A stretch of 64,000 nt of DNA. Origin: Sediminibacterium sp. TEGAF015. Lineage in GTDB: Bacteria > Bacteroidota > Bacteroidia > Chitinophagales > Chitinophagaceae. The notes below the pieces were generated by a model. That model was given only the letters and a program-made list of their open reading frames with translations, was not told the origin of the DNA and did no database searches. The position numbers were made by a program, and so were the translations under genes. The stretch spans positions 2,232,501 to 2,296,500 of the forward strand of contig NZ_AP026683.1 in the NCBI RefSeq assembly GCF_025997995.1. The letters are read 5' to 3'. Shown one piece after another: positions 38,541 through 48,028 of this stretch; position 1 is the first letter of the stretch; the number at the start of each line of letters is the position of its first letter.

Positions 38541-39977
38541 CTATTTTTCCCACCACACTTTAATATTGATATTGTCTCCGCCCATAGCTTGTACCGCTTG
38601 GTTATAATTTTCGGTATTGGTGCTTTGAACTGCTGGTGGGTATCGATATCTGACTGGCATTACTTTGTTGTTCAACATACCATCTGCCACTGGCATTATA
38701 GGGAATCCTGTTCTTCTGTATTCGAACCACTGCTGAAAATCGGTAAAGTATAAAGCATAATATTTCTGCAGCATGATTCGCTCTAAAGTATTGTTATATG
38801 CTGCTTTTACATTAGTAAAATAGTCGGCAGGCATAACGGCACCCCACTGCTCAACAGAAGCTTTCACCCCTCTTTCATAGGCTGCTTTTGCTGCTGCTGT
38901 ATTATTATTTCTGAATTCTAGTTCCGCTCTGATAAGTTCAACTTCTGCATAGCTCATTAATACCACAGACATAGGCGCGGTAACCAAGGCAATATTTTTA
39001 TTGGAAGGAACATAGTCAAACTGATTGTCGCTTCCAGCGTATCCCGCTGGAATTCCTTTGTACCCAATATTGGCATTATTGAGTTTGTTTCTGGCTTGCG
39101 TTAACCATCTGGCTCTTCTTGGATCATTAAAGTCATTCAAATTATCAGTGAAGAACAAGCCGGCTGCGCGGAAAGTGGTAAAGTCAATGGCTCTACCCCA
39201 TGGTGATACAAATGGTGTTACCCCAGATAATTTTAAAATAGCCGCCTGATCATTAGAAGTAAACACCGGGTATTTTACAGGATTATCTATGATAATTCTC
39301 AACTTTGCCAGGGTACCCATTTCCGTTCTTTTACTTAAACGCATTAACAAACGCATCTGCAATGAGTTGGTAAATCGCTTCCAGCTGCTCACATTGTTGG
39401 CAAATAGCATATCTGTACCATAAATCATGGAACGGGTTGTAACGTATAAATTGTTGGCTGAATCTAAATCTGCAATGATTTTCTCATACACTTTTTGCTG
39501 TGTAGTAAACTTGGGCCTGAAGATTCCTTCGTCGCCCTTTGTGGCTTCTTCCATAGGAATATCACCAAAGCAATCGGTAAGTGTTGAATAAATCATAGCA
39601 TTCAAGGTCATCGCAATGGCCTGATAATTCGGGTCTTTTTGTTCAACAGCCGAATTGTACATTTCCTTTACATTGGTTAACCAACGATAGTACGTACTCC
39701 AAGTTGAATTACCCGCTGTCTCTGTGATATCATATCGGTGAACCCCGCCTGCTACACTCGGAAAGGGAAGCATATCCTGCATTAAACCAAAAGTGAAATC
39801 ATCTGCCTTACGCATATTGAAAGAAGACACTTCATATATAATTGGATTCAATAAGGTTCCTGGGCTGATTTTATTTACACGATTCGGATCCGTGTTTACT
39901 GATTCAAAATCCTTGGTACAAGATGCCATGAACAAAAGCATCAACAAGGAGAGTGTTATAGAGATTTTATTTTTCAT
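38541..39977 (-). CDS. SusD/RagB-like lipoprotein (SusD-like_2 type), second locus
   Basis: 478 residues. Lipoprotein signal LLMLLFMASCTKDFESVNTDPNRV, then KISPGTLLNPIIYEV. Family marks shared with the first SusD: STLTDCFGDIPMEEATKG, WKRFTNSLQMRLLMRLSKR, FTSNDQAAILK, EVELIRAELEF, QKYYALYFTDFQQWFEYRRTG and the end MGGDNINIKVWWEK. It sits 65 bases after the SusC gene and would bind the same ligand at the surface. The ligand is not deducible. The overall collinearity with 28434-29918 points to duplication and divergence of the whole locus. Confidence 0.92.
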   Translation of the reverse strand: MKNKISITLSLLMLLFMASCTKDFESVNTDPNRVNKISPGTLLNPIIYEVSSFNMRKADDFTFGLMQDMLPFPSVAGGVHRYDITETAGNSTWSTYYRWLTNVKEMYNSAVEQKDPNYQAIAMTLNAMIYSTLTDCFGDIPMEEATKGDEGIFRPKFTTQQKVYEKIIADLDSANNLYVTTRSMIYGTDMLFANNVSSWKRFTNSLQMRLLMRLSKRTEMGTLAKLRIIIDNPVKYPVFTSNDQAAILKLSGVTPFVSPWGRAIDFTTFRAAGLFFTDNLNDFNDPRRARWLTQARNKLNNANIGYKGIPAGYAGSDNQFDYVPSNKNIALVTAPMSVVLMSYAEVELIRAELEFRNNNTAAAKAAYERGVKASVEQWGAVMPADYFTNVKAAYNNTLERIMLQKYYALYFTDFQQWFEYRRTGFPIMPVADGMLNNKVMPVRYRYPPAVQSTNTENYNQAVQAMGGDNINIKVWWEK

Positions 39978-40042
39978 ACATTTTCTTTATTATGATTCAT
40001 TATTGATTGTAATGATGGGTCATTTAAAAAATACCCAATCCC

Positions 40043-43000
40043 TTAAAACTTAACGGTGATATTAGCTCCAATGGTTCTGCTAGACGGTAATTGTCCCATT
40101 TCAACACCCGGCAAAATGGTGGAACCATTTAATGCGGCGGTTTCTGGATCAAAAACAGGGAAGCTTGAAATCATGAATAGGTCTCTTCCATATAATGCCA
40201 CACTTACTTGTTTAAAGAAAGACTTACCTAAAAGCGTTTTAGGGAAATTGTATTCTAACCTTGCCTCTCGCAATTTTAAATAAGAAGCATCGAAGGAATT
40301 GGACTCTACATTGGCTCTTCTGTAATAGTCTCCGTAGTAATCAACAGGTAATACTTTGGTAGTATTGGGTGAATAGGATTTGTCGGGGTTCTGAACAACT
40401 CCAACGCCAATAATATAATTCTCTTCACGACCAGGCAGGCTTGATTTTAGTTTTCCCTGTTCCATCATTTTATGATGACTCTGAGAATAAATCATGCCAC
40501 CCAATTGTCCATCTACCAAAAAGCTGAATCGATAATTTTTATAGGTAAATTCATTTCTGATACCGCCTTTCCAATCTGCATAAGCAGACCCGATGTATTG
40601 AATTTCCTGGGGACGTGCAGGCAAACCTGTTGCTGCATTGTAAACAATTTGTCCATCAGGTGAACGCAAAAAGCCAAATCCATAAATATCACCGGTTGTA
40701 CCTCCTACTCTGGCTTGAATGGTTGCATTACCGCCATAACCAATATCTTGTTTTCCTTCCATTCCTTCCGCCAATTCAAGTACACGGTTTTGGTTTTTTG
40801 CCCATGTTAAAATTGAAGTCCAGCTAAAGTTTTTCTTTTTAATGATGCTTCCGGTTAATACCACTTCTATTCCTCTGTTTCTAACAGCTCCTGCATTCAA
40901 TACTGCTCTGGAATATCCAGTTGTTGGATCTAAAGGAACTTCCAAAATCTGGTTTCGGGTAGTATTGCTGTAGTAAGTAAGATCCAGATTCAGTCTGCTC
41001 TTGAACAAACGAATATCCAGACCTGCTTCATAGTTGGTAGAAATTTCTGGTTTAAAATTCACGTTGTGCAAAAGTGTTGGTACTGATCCAGAACCAGGGA
41101 ATGGGCTGGTTCCATAGTATTTGCTTGTTTTATATGGATCGGTATCGTTACCCACCTGAGCTGCAGACAAACGAAGTTTGGCAAATGAAATAGATGCCGG
41201 CAAGCGTAAGATATCACTTAGGATAACACTGGTATTAATAGAAGGGTAAAAGAAAGAATTGTTTTGAATAGGCAATGTGCTTGACCAGTCATTCCTTCCT
41301 GTTACATCCACGAACCATTTATTCTTATACGCAAAAGATGCTGTTCCATATAAACTGTTTACCTTTTTGTTTCTGGCAACATTCACTACTTCCGGTGTTC
41401 CAACCCCATTGCTTAACATATATACGCCCGGAATAACCAAGCCAATCACACTGGCGTCTACTCTGGAGTATTTTGTACTCATGGCATTACCACCAACAGA
41501 AGCGGTTACATTAATGTCAGAACCAATTTTGTCCTTATAGGATAATAAGAAGTCAGTATTGATTTCATAGTCCTGAATATTTTGTTCTTTATAAAAACCT
41601 CTTAAGTAGTTAGCAGACGAATAGGGTCTTTGTTGCTTTCTAATTTCACTGGAAAAATCAATACCAGAACGCAACATCAAATTGAACTTGCTATTGAAAG
41701 TATAAGTGGCTGCCATATTGGCTAAGAAGGCATTGCTTCTAACTCCATTGGTCATTTCATAAGCAATCAAATATGGGTTGTCAATAAAACTGCTGAAGGG
41801 ATGTACCTGATCAATTTGTTCCTGCCCTTTTTTCCAGATAGGTCTATACCAACTTAAGTCTACGTTTGGATTTTGGAAAATCATGAAATACGCAATTGAC
41901 TGATTGTTGTAACCCGTTGCAGGTAAATTATCGCTGGTTTTGTTGGTGTAGTTTACTTTAGAAACAAAGCGCAATTTATCAGACACTTTTTGACTAACAC
42001 TTAAAGCCGCAGTTACTCTTTCGAAACCAGTATTCGGCATGATCCATTCATTTTTAGAGTGTGTGAGTGATGCTCTTACCGAACCATTTTCATTTCCACT
42101 TTCTAATGAAATATTATTAGTGATGGTAGACCCTGTTCTCCAGAAGTCTTTGATATTGTTGGGCTGTGCTACCCATGGACGTCTTTCAGGAGATTGTCCT
42201 TCAACTGTTGGATCATATTGATAATATAGTTGTCCATTGAATCTTGGACCAAATGCACTACTGGTTCCGCTAGTGCTTGCACCATCTGCAGAAGCCCCAT
42301 AGCTATAATATTTTTCACCGGCGGCATTTAACCCTCTTCCAGTTCCCTGACCATACTCATATTGATAATCAGGCCACCTTAATACGGTGTTAATGCTTGC
42401 ATTTGTATTTACGGTTACACCAATACCCTTGTCTTTTCTCGCACCAGATTTGGTAGTAATTAACAAGGCACCATTTGCTGCTCTGCTACCATATAAAGCA
42501 GTAGCACCTGGTCCTTTCAACACGGTGATGCTCTCAATATCATCTGGATTAATATCTGAAATCCCATTTCCAAAATCAACGGGAACATCTGAACCAGATC
42601 CTGCTCCATAAGCATTGCCTACTCCTGAACTGGTTCCACCCCCATTCATAGGTACACCATCTAATACAATCAGCGCGTTGTTTCCATCCGGATTCATAGA
42701 AGCATCTCCCCTCAGTGAAACCCTTACAGAACCACCCGGTCCCGATCCCGCAGAATACAAATTCAATCCAGCTACCTTACCAGACAAAGAGCTTACCCAG
42801 TTGTTAGAGCGGGCATCCATCACATCTGATTCCTTCATCGTTTGTGCGGCATAGCCCAATGCTTTTTCCTGCTTTTTAATTCCCAATGCTGTAACCACCA
42901 CTTCATTCAACTCACCAGCCTCCGATTTCATTCTGGTAACCAGTTGCTGTTGATTTTTTGAAACAGTAATCATTTGCTCAGTAGACGCAAATCCAACAAA

Positions 43001-43255
43001 AGAAAATTTTATCGTGTATTTATTTCCAATAGTTAATTGCTTTACAACATAAACCCCACTCTCATTGGTGGTGGTTCGTTGACTGCTGTTGGCATTGTTC
43101 TGCAATACCACTGTTACCCCCTGCAAAGGATCTCCTTTTTCATTCAATACTGTACCAGTTAAATCCCTGGTGGTTTGTGCAAATACGAATGATGTATTAA
43201 TCAACACCATTATTAGTGTTAATGAAATCATCATTGATTTAAATTGGTTTCTCAT
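40043..43255 (-). CDS. SusC/RagA TonB-linked outer-membrane transporter, second locus
   Basis: I prefer the ATG at 43255 (1070 residues; MRNQFKSMMISLTLIMVL begins a clear signal peptide ending VFAQ) over the frame that extends 13 codons upstream. Then a carboxypeptidase-like sandwich (DLTGTVLNEKGDPLQGVTV), TonB-box-like ELNEVVVTALGIKKQEKALG, a plug with LIVLDGVPMNGG, DIESITVLKGPGATALYGSRA and GALLITTKSG, and a barrel ending IGANITVKF. It is a full-length importer, clearly paralogous to 29931-33101 (shared KVAGLN, PNTGFER, NLPATGYNNQS and DPTTGYS-type motifs). An intrinsic-terminator-like hairpin lies just upstream of its start. Confidence 0.93.
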   Translation of the reverse strand: MRNQFKSMMISLTLIMVLINTSFVFAQTTRDLTGTVLNEKGDPLQGVTVVLQNNANSSQRTTTNESGVYVVKQLTIGNKYTIKFSFVGFASTEQMITVSKNQQQLVTRMKSEAGELNEVVVTALGIKKQEKALGYAAQTMKESDVMDARSNNWVSSLSGKVAGLNLYSAGSGPGGSVRVSLRGDASMNPDGNNALIVLDGVPMNGGGTSSGVGNAYGAGSGSDVPVDFGNGISDINPDDIESITVLKGPGATALYGSRAANGALLITTKSGARKDKGIGVTVNTNASINTVLRWPDYQYEYGQGTGRGLNAAGEKYYSYGASADGASTSGTSSAFGPRFNGQLYYQYDPTVEGQSPERRPWVAQPNNIKDFWRTGSTITNNISLESGNENGSVRASLTHSKNEWIMPNTGFERVTAALSVSQKVSDKLRFVSKVNYTNKTSDNLPATGYNNQSIAYFMIFQNPNVDLSWYRPIWKKGQEQIDQVHPFSSFIDNPYLIAYEMTNGVRSNAFLANMAATYTFNSKFNLMLRSGIDFSSEIRKQQRPYSSANYLRGFYKEQNIQDYEINTDFLLSYKDKIGSDINVTASVGGNAMSTKYSRVDASVIGLVIPGVYMLSNGVGTPEVVNVARNKKVNSLYGTASFAYKNKWFVDVTGRNDWSSTLPIQNNSFFYPSINTSVILSDILRLPASISFAKLRLSAAQVGNDTDPYKTSKYYGTSPFPGSGSVPTLLHNVNFKPEISTNYEAGLDIRLFKSRLNLDLTYYSNTTRNQILEVPLDPTTGYSRAVLNAGAVRNRGIEVVLTGSIIKKKNFSWTSILTWAKNQNRVLELAEGMEGKQDIGYGGNATIQARVGGTTGDIYGFGFLRSPDGQIVYNAATGLPARPQEIQYIGSAYADWKGGIRNEFTYKNYRFSFLVDGQLGGMIYSQSHHKMMEQGKLKSSLPGREENYIIGVGVVQNPDKSYSPNTTKVLPVDYYGDYYRRANVESNSFDASYLKLREARLEYNFPKTLLGKSFFKQVSVALYGRDLFMISSFPVFDPETAALNGSTILPGVEMGQLPSSRTIGANITVKF

Positions 43256-43292
43256 AATGCTATATAGTTTTTCTGGCGCGAAACTATACTGC

Positions 43293-43319
43293 AAAAAAAA
43301 GAGCCGCTATACCAGCGGC
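43293..43319 (-). terminator. Terminator-like hairpin between S9 peptidase and SusC
   Basis: On the minus strand GCCGCT pairs with AGCGGC around GGTAT (43303-43319), followed by TC and an eight-base T run (43293-43300). It lies 123 bases after the S9 peptidase stop and only 38 bases before the SusC ATG, so it either ends the peptidase transcript or acts as an attenuator in the SusC leader. Confidence 0.7.
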
Positions 43320-43441
43320 CCTTCTTAATCATTTGATAATGATACCTTCACTTTAAGATAATATTCTGATCACGATTTGGTAACACAAGTAAACTATGGG
43401 TTAATATTATTGGTTAGCGCATTTGCTTTTTTCAAAGCCAT

Positions 43442-45829
43442 TTACTTTAATCGCTCTTCAAATAATTTTAAAATTCTTTTATACTCATCGGTCCAACTAC
43501 TAGGTTCTACAAATCCATGATCTTCCATGGGATACACTGCCAACTCCCAGTTGTCTTTTTTTAATTCAATCAGTTTTTGCGATAAGCGTACCACATCCTG
43601 AAAATGCACATTCACATCTACCATACCATGACAAATCAATAAATGATTTTTTAAACCAGATGCAAAATTGATTGGTGAAGATTTTGCATAGGCTATGGAG
43701 TCTTGCACTGGTTCATTTAAAATATTGGCCGTATATCCGTGATTGTAATGTGCCCAGTCTGTTACTGGTCTTAGTGCTGCACCCGCTTTAAATACATCCG
43801 GTGTTGTGAACAATCCCATCAAGGTAATAAAGCCTCCATAAGAACCACCGTACAATCCAATTCTGTTTTTGTCGATACCATAATTTTTTACCAGGTATTC
43901 GGCCGCATCCACGTGGTCTGTTAAATCTTTGCCACCCATATGTCTGTAGATGCCCGTTCTCCAATCTCTGCCATATCCGCTGCTGGCTCTGTAGTCTATA
44001 TCAATGACTGTATATCCTTTGTCTGCTAATAAATTATTAAACATGTATTCTCTGAAATAACTGCTCCACCAGTAATGCACATTTTGCAGATAGCCGGCAC
44101 CATGTACAAAAAATACAGCAGCTCCGTTTTTCTTTTCCGGTGCGGGTTCATAAATTCTTGCATAAATGGATTGTCCGTCTCTGGCTGGTATAGTGGTTAC
44201 TTTGGGTTCTTTCCAGTTGTACTTTTTAAATTCATCGCTCATGGAAAGATTGGTAACCTGAATGGGTTTTTTACCCGGAGCGTTCTCCTGCACATATAAT
44301 TCCCAGGGCTTATTAATATAAGAGTAACGATACGCAATCCATTTTTCATCGGGACTCATACTTACTTCATAGCCACCTTCCCATGGAGTGATTCTTTCTT
44401 TTCCAGTTCCGTCAATTTTAATTCGGTACCAGTTCTGTTTTCCTGGATGGGTTTCATTGGTCAGTAAATAAAAAAATTGTTTGTTCTTACTTAAGCGCAA
44501 TTCCTGCACTTCATAGTTTCCGGAACTAAGCGCTTTCTTACTCTGTGTTTTTGTGTCGTATATATATAAGTGTGAATAACCAGTTGCTTCACTTTGAAAA
44601 TAAAACTGATCATTGTTTACCCAGCCAATTCTCGTTCCGAAATTGCCCCCACCAATTCCAGGACCCGCAATCCATGCTTCATCTCTTTGACGATCAATCG
44701 GAACTAGTTTTCCGGAAGCCGCATCCAATTGCATAATCCATCTGTCTTTATTGTCCTGTGAACGGATATCAACAATTGCAAATGTTCCACTTGCATTCCA
44801 GTAAGGTCCATAAATGGCAACGGGTCTATTGGTAGGTTTTTTGCCTTCGTATTTTTTCGGATAATCTTTTGCATAATCGGGTAAATCCTGAATGCCAGGT
44901 ATGGCATCTGTTTTTATCAACATCAAAGTATCACGCTGTCTGTCCCACACATAAAATTCAAATTTGCCTAATGCATTGCCCACTTTGGTTCTTGTGTTTA
45001 GGTCTGTAGTATATCCAGACTCGGTTACATAATCCGGAACAATAGTAGATTTATTTCCAGAAGGTACCTGATACAATCTGTAGGTAACGAAACGTGCATC
45101 AGGACTGATCTGCAGGCCCTGCATCATTTTATCGCCTGTTGCAATTCGCTTAATGGTATCATTATAAACGATTCTGTTTTTTCTCAGATATTCATTGCGC
45201 AGGTCTCTTTTTTCTTTTCTTTCTTTCAAGACTTCAAATAAATCGAGTTGCTGTTGCTGCAACCATCCATCCTGTGTTTGGGTGTTGATAGAGCCAGATG
45301 AACGATTGAAATTAGCGCCAGTTGAACTCCCCCCGCTTCCAATATTTGTTAGCTGCATCAGCACGCCTGATTTTGTATGCCATCCAAATAAGTTACCAGA
45401 CTTGTTGAAGGCAATCCATTCGTCGTTTAAAATAAAGGAAGGATTGAACTCCTGTTCTTCGGTTTGTGTTACCCTGGTTGTTTTGTTTGTTTTAATTTCT
45501 GTCCAATATATATCGCCACGAAAGCCATATACCATCTGTGTTCCGGCCGAATTGTACACCGCATTATTCAGTGCATTATTTCTTTCAAGAATATTGCTAT
45601 TTGCTTTTTCAGGCGCAGTTGCAGTAATGGCAAAAGCATACAATGAATCTGATACTTGTTGTTGAGGATTCCAGTTAAAGTAAACCGTTTTACTGTCATG
45701 GCTCCAGAATGCGTTAGATGGAGAGGTCCCCATCCATTTAGGATCTCGCATAATATGGTCAACAGTTAAAGTCTGCGAATAGCCGGCATATACATAAGCC
45801 AGCGAAAGCAATAGCAATATTTTTCTCAT
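43442..45829 (-). CDS. Secreted S9 family dipeptidyl-peptidase-IV-like peptidase
   Basis: 795 residues with a short signal peptide (MRKILLLLSLAYVYAGYSQ). An N-terminal propeller of about 500 residues (VTYRLYQVP, FYVWDRQRDTLML, YFQSEATGYSHLYIYD, YEVSMSPDEKWIAYRYSYINKPWELYV) precedes the hydrolase domain. That domain has FVHGAGYLQNVHYWWSSYF, DIDYRASSGYGRDWRTG, elbow GLYGGSYGGF (Ser), acid GMVDVNVH and histidine YPMEDHGFVEP. It is the DPP-IV/acylaminoacyl group that releases dipeptides from oligopeptides in the periplasm. It is upstream of the second SusCD locus on the same strand, so peptide import is one possibility for that locus. The hairpin at 43293 separates them at least partly. Confidence 0.92.
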   Translation of the reverse strand: MRKILLLLSLAYVYAGYSQTLTVDHIMRDPKWMGTSPSNAFWSHDSKTVYFNWNPQQQVSDSLYAFAITATAPEKANSNILERNNALNNAVYNSAGTQMVYGFRGDIYWTEIKTNKTTRVTQTEEQEFNPSFILNDEWIAFNKSGNLFGWHTKSGVLMQLTNIGSGGSSTGANFNRSSGSINTQTQDGWLQQQQLDLFEVLKERKEKRDLRNEYLRKNRIVYNDTIKRIATGDKMMQGLQISPDARFVTYRLYQVPSGNKSTIVPDYVTESGYTTDLNTRTKVGNALGKFEFYVWDRQRDTLMLIKTDAIPGIQDLPDYAKDYPKKYEGKKPTNRPVAIYGPYWNASGTFAIVDIRSQDNKDRWIMQLDAASGKLVPIDRQRDEAWIAGPGIGGGNFGTRIGWVNNDQFYFQSEATGYSHLYIYDTKTQSKKALSSGNYEVQELRLSKNKQFFYLLTNETHPGKQNWYRIKIDGTGKERITPWEGGYEVSMSPDEKWIAYRYSYINKPWELYVQENAPGKKPIQVTNLSMSDEFKKYNWKEPKVTTIPARDGQSIYARIYEPAPEKKNGAAVFFVHGAGYLQNVHYWWSSYFREYMFNNLLADKGYTVIDIDYRASSGYGRDWRTGIYRHMGGKDLTDHVDAAEYLVKNYGIDKNRIGLYGGSYGGFITLMGLFTTPDVFKAGAALRPVTDWAHYNHGYTANILNEPVQDSIAYAKSSPINFASGLKNHLLICHGMVDVNVHFQDVVRLSQKLIELKKDNWELAVYPMEDHGFVEPSSWTDEYKRILKLFEERLK

Positions 45830-45937
45830 ACAATCTGTTTAGAAAATAAATCTATTGCATTCTGTTAAGTAATTATTTTCTGCGGCTACCTTTTTTATGA
45901 ATGGGTCAAATGCAGACAATACCAATAAATGGTGCTC

Positions 45938-46507
45938 TTACTTATAGTAATGATTCGCTTCAATATATTCCCTTACTTTTTCGGGAACCAAATACTGAAT
46001 GCTTTTTCCTTCTTTAATATTGTTTCGGATATGGGTTGCAGAAATAGAAAGCATGGGTGCATCCAGAATCACCGCTTTTGCACCATCTGGAATGGTGGCA
46101 ATAAATCCAGGTCGGTTATAAATTACAAAAGAATATTCGGCCAGAAGGATAGATGCGTTTTTCCATTTCTGAATATTCTGAAAACTATCTGATCCTATAA
46201 TAATCGTGAACTCGTGTTGGGGATATTTTTCTTTTAAATATACCATCGTATCAATGGTATAAGAGGGTTTGGGTAATTTGAATTCAATATCCGAAGCTCT
46301 TAAGCGTTCATCGTCTTCAACGGCCAGTGTTGCAAGATGAAGCCGGTGATATTCACTCAATAAACTATGTTCCTGTTTAAATGGATTCTGGGGCGACACT
46401 ACCAGCCAGAGTTGCTGCAAATTGGTTTCATTCAAAACATGACTGGCAATGATTAAATGCCCCGTATGTATAGGATTGAAAGAACCAAAGTAGAGGCCGA
46501 TTTTCAT
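45938..46507 (-). CDS. nadD: Nicotinate-nucleotide adenylyltransferase
   Basis: 189 residues, the normal length. GLYFGSFNPIHTGHLIIA carries the nucleotidyltransferase (T/H)xGH signature, and SISATHIRNNIKEG is the C-terminal ISxTxxR motif. WLVVSPQNPFK and PSYTIDTMVYLKEKYP are characteristic of NadD (dinucleotide synthesis from nicotinate mononucleotide and ATP, NAD+ pathway, cytoplasm). It lies 27 bases downstream of the FeoA-like gene on the same strand. Another NAD gene, nadA, is in the window at 62078 but is not linked. Confidence 0.95.
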   Translation of the reverse strand: MKIGLYFGSFNPIHTGHLIIASHVLNETNLQQLWLVVSPQNPFKQEHSLLSEYHRLHLATLAVEDDERLRASDIEFKLPKPSYTIDTMVYLKEKYPQHEFTIIIGSDSFQNIQKWKNASILLAEYSFVIYNRPGFIATIPDGAKAVILDAPMLSISATHIRNNIKEGKSIQYLVPEKVREYIEANHYYK

Positions 46508-46534
46508 CTAAGTGGCTGATTATCAATGTTTTAA

Positions 46535-46762
46535 TTAAATATCTTCTATCACGAAGATACTATTTGCCTCGCTTAAACGTAAGCTCAGTCTGTATCCAGA
46601 TACACAAATGGATATAGGATCTCCTAATGGGGCTATCTGTTCTACTTTTACTTTTTCTCCTGGTACACAGCCCATTTCCATCAGCTTTATAAAGATTTCG
46701 TCTTTTTCAAATGAATCTATAATTCCCTTTTCTCCTGCCGCCAACTCGGACAATCTTTTCAT
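46535..46762 (-). CDS. feoA: FeoA-family small SH3-like protein
   Basis: 75 residues, one FeoA domain: LSELAAGEKGIIDSF, IKLMEMGCVPGEKVKVEQ, APLGDPISICVSGYRLSLRLSEA, ending IFVIEDI. It is a soluble cytoplasmic protein that in iron systems modulates the ferrous transporter FeoB. No feoB is adjacent here, and it instead precedes nadD by 27 bases. It is divergent from ybeY (72 bases). In many Bacteroidota the FeoA and FeoB domains are elsewhere fused, so this stand-alone copy may have another partner. Family sure, role unsure. Confidence 0.9.
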   Translation of the reverse strand: MKRLSELAAGEKGIIDSFEKDEIFIKLMEMGCVPGEKVKVEQIAPLGDPISICVSGYRLSLRLSEANSIFVIEDI

Positions 46763-46834
46763 ATTCGCAATTATACTATAAAGGTAAACCCTTGCGTTTT
46801 GGTATTGTTACGAATTTTGGAGTAATCAAGAACT

Positions 46835-47266
46835 ATGGCTAAAATCAATTTCAGAAGCGGAGATAGACCGTTTATTTTCCCAGACAAAACCGGACTAAAA
46901 TCTTTTATCGAATTCCTGTTCAAGAAAGAGAAAAAAGAACTGGGGGGTATCAACTATATTTTCTGTTCTGACGAAATGCTTTTGAAAATCAATCAGGACT
47001 TTTTACAACATAACTATTACACCGATATCATAACTTTTGGCTTACAGGAACCGGGGCAGCCCATTGAAGCAGAGATTTATATCAGCATTGATCGGGTGAA
47101 AGACAATGCTATCCAGCAGGGGGTTGATTATGAAAATGAAATGATGAGGGTGCTCTTTCATGGGGCTTTGCATCTTTGCGGCTATAAAGACAAAAAGAAA
47201 AGTGAAATTCAGGAAATGAGGGCAAAAGAGGACCAGTATTTGCGGATGATAGCCAAAATAAAATAA
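46835..47266 (+). CDS. ybeY: Endoribonuclease YbeY (rRNA maturation), variant zinc site
   Basis: 143 residues. ILFCSDEMLLKINQDFLQHNYYTDIITFG and EAEIYISIDRVKDNA match the UPF0054 fold. The metal motif is FHGALHLCGYKD (H109, H113, then D119), where most YbeY proteins have a third histidine (HxxxHxxxxDH), so the third ligand is replaced by Asp. From memory this is a recurring form in Bacteroidota (HLCGYKDK), not a defect. YbeY matures 16S rRNA 3' ends and takes part in ribosome quality control. It lies 72 bases from the divergent feoA gene and 3 bases before the CAP-domain gene, so they are likely co-transcribed. Confidence 0.92.
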   Translation: MAKINFRSGDRPFIFPDKTGLKSFIEFLFKKEKKELGGINYIFCSDEMLLKINQDFLQHNYYTDIITFGLQEPGQPIEAEIYISIDRVKDNAIQQGVDYENEMMRVLFHGALHLCGYKDKKKSEIQEMRAKEDQYLRMIAKIK

Positions 47267-47269
47267 ACC

Positions 47270-47965
47270 ATGCGCTGGAGTGCTTTTACTTTCTGCTTTC
47301 TATTGAATCTTGTTTTTACAACATCTACAACTAAAGCCCAGGGATACAGCCAGGTAGTATTAACCGACATTCCCTTTGAGCCAACCATTACCGTCAAGAA
47401 AGAAATCAAGGAAAGACTGGAACGGAATCCGGTTTTTCAAGCTTCAGACCGCATATCTCAATCATTTATGTATTGGGTCAACTATTCCAGACTTTTTCCC
47501 AAAGAATTCAGGGACTCGGCCCTGATACCTTATTTAGAGCAACAGCCCAGACTAAAGGGTAAATACGCTAATAGCTTATTGGAAACTTTGGACAAAGCCA
47601 AGGCCCTACCATTTATAGATCCTGAGGAGAAACTAAGTAAAGCGGCCCGAGACCATGGAAAAGATATTAAAAGGAATGGGGGGAGCGTAAGCCACCGTTC
47701 ATCAGATGGTTCCAGCTTTGGGGACCGCATGCGAAAAGTGGGGTACAGGGGCTGTTCCGCAGAAAATATCTCCCTGGGGAAGGACAATTGGGGACTTAGC
47801 TCCCTGCTCTTACTTTATTTGGACATCAATCTTCCCGACCTGGGCCATCGCAAGAATCTTTTGAATTCCAATTATAGCAAAATGGGGGTTAGTTCTGTCC
47901 AACTAGACGGAGATCAAACACTTATCGTGCAGGAACTGGGGTGCGAAGAGAGGCCAGCCAGGTAA
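47270..47965 (+). CDS. Secreted CAP-domain (SCP/PR-1) protein
   Basis: 231 residues with a signal peptide (FTFCFLLNLVFTTSTTKAQ). The CAP core runs from about residue 110: KAARDHGKDIKRNGGSVSHRSSDG, then GDRMRKVGYRGCSAENISLG (Glu in AENIS) and LPDLGHRKNLLNSNYSKMGV (His in GHRKNLLN). These are the conserved His/Glu positions of the CAP cavity. The family includes lipid-binding and protease-like secreted proteins; in bacteria its roles are mostly unknown. It begins 3 bases after the ybeY stop, an unusual pairing of a cytoplasmic RNase with an exported protein. Domain assignment good, function unknown. Confidence 0.85.
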   Translation: MRWSAFTFCFLLNLVFTTSTTKAQGYSQVVLTDIPFEPTITVKKEIKERLERNPVFQASDRISQSFMYWVNYSRLFPKEFRDSALIPYLEQQPRLKGKYANSLLETLDKAKALPFIDPEEKLSKAARDHGKDIKRNGGSVSHRSSDGSSFGDRMRKVGYRGCSAENISLGKDNWGLSSLLLLYLDINLPDLGHRKNLLNSNYSKMGVSSVQLDGDQTLIVQELGCEERPAR

Positions 47966-48028
47966 AATTTACGGAAAGAACAACCCTTTTTTCACCAGAG
48001 ACACCACCATTTTCAACAAGCGCTTCAT

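Noticed and set aside
26900..43255. Classical polysaccharide utilisation locus
   Set aside because: No glycoside hydrolase, polysaccharide lyase, SusE/F, hybrid two-component system or ECF sigma/anti-sigma genes lie with either SusCD pair.
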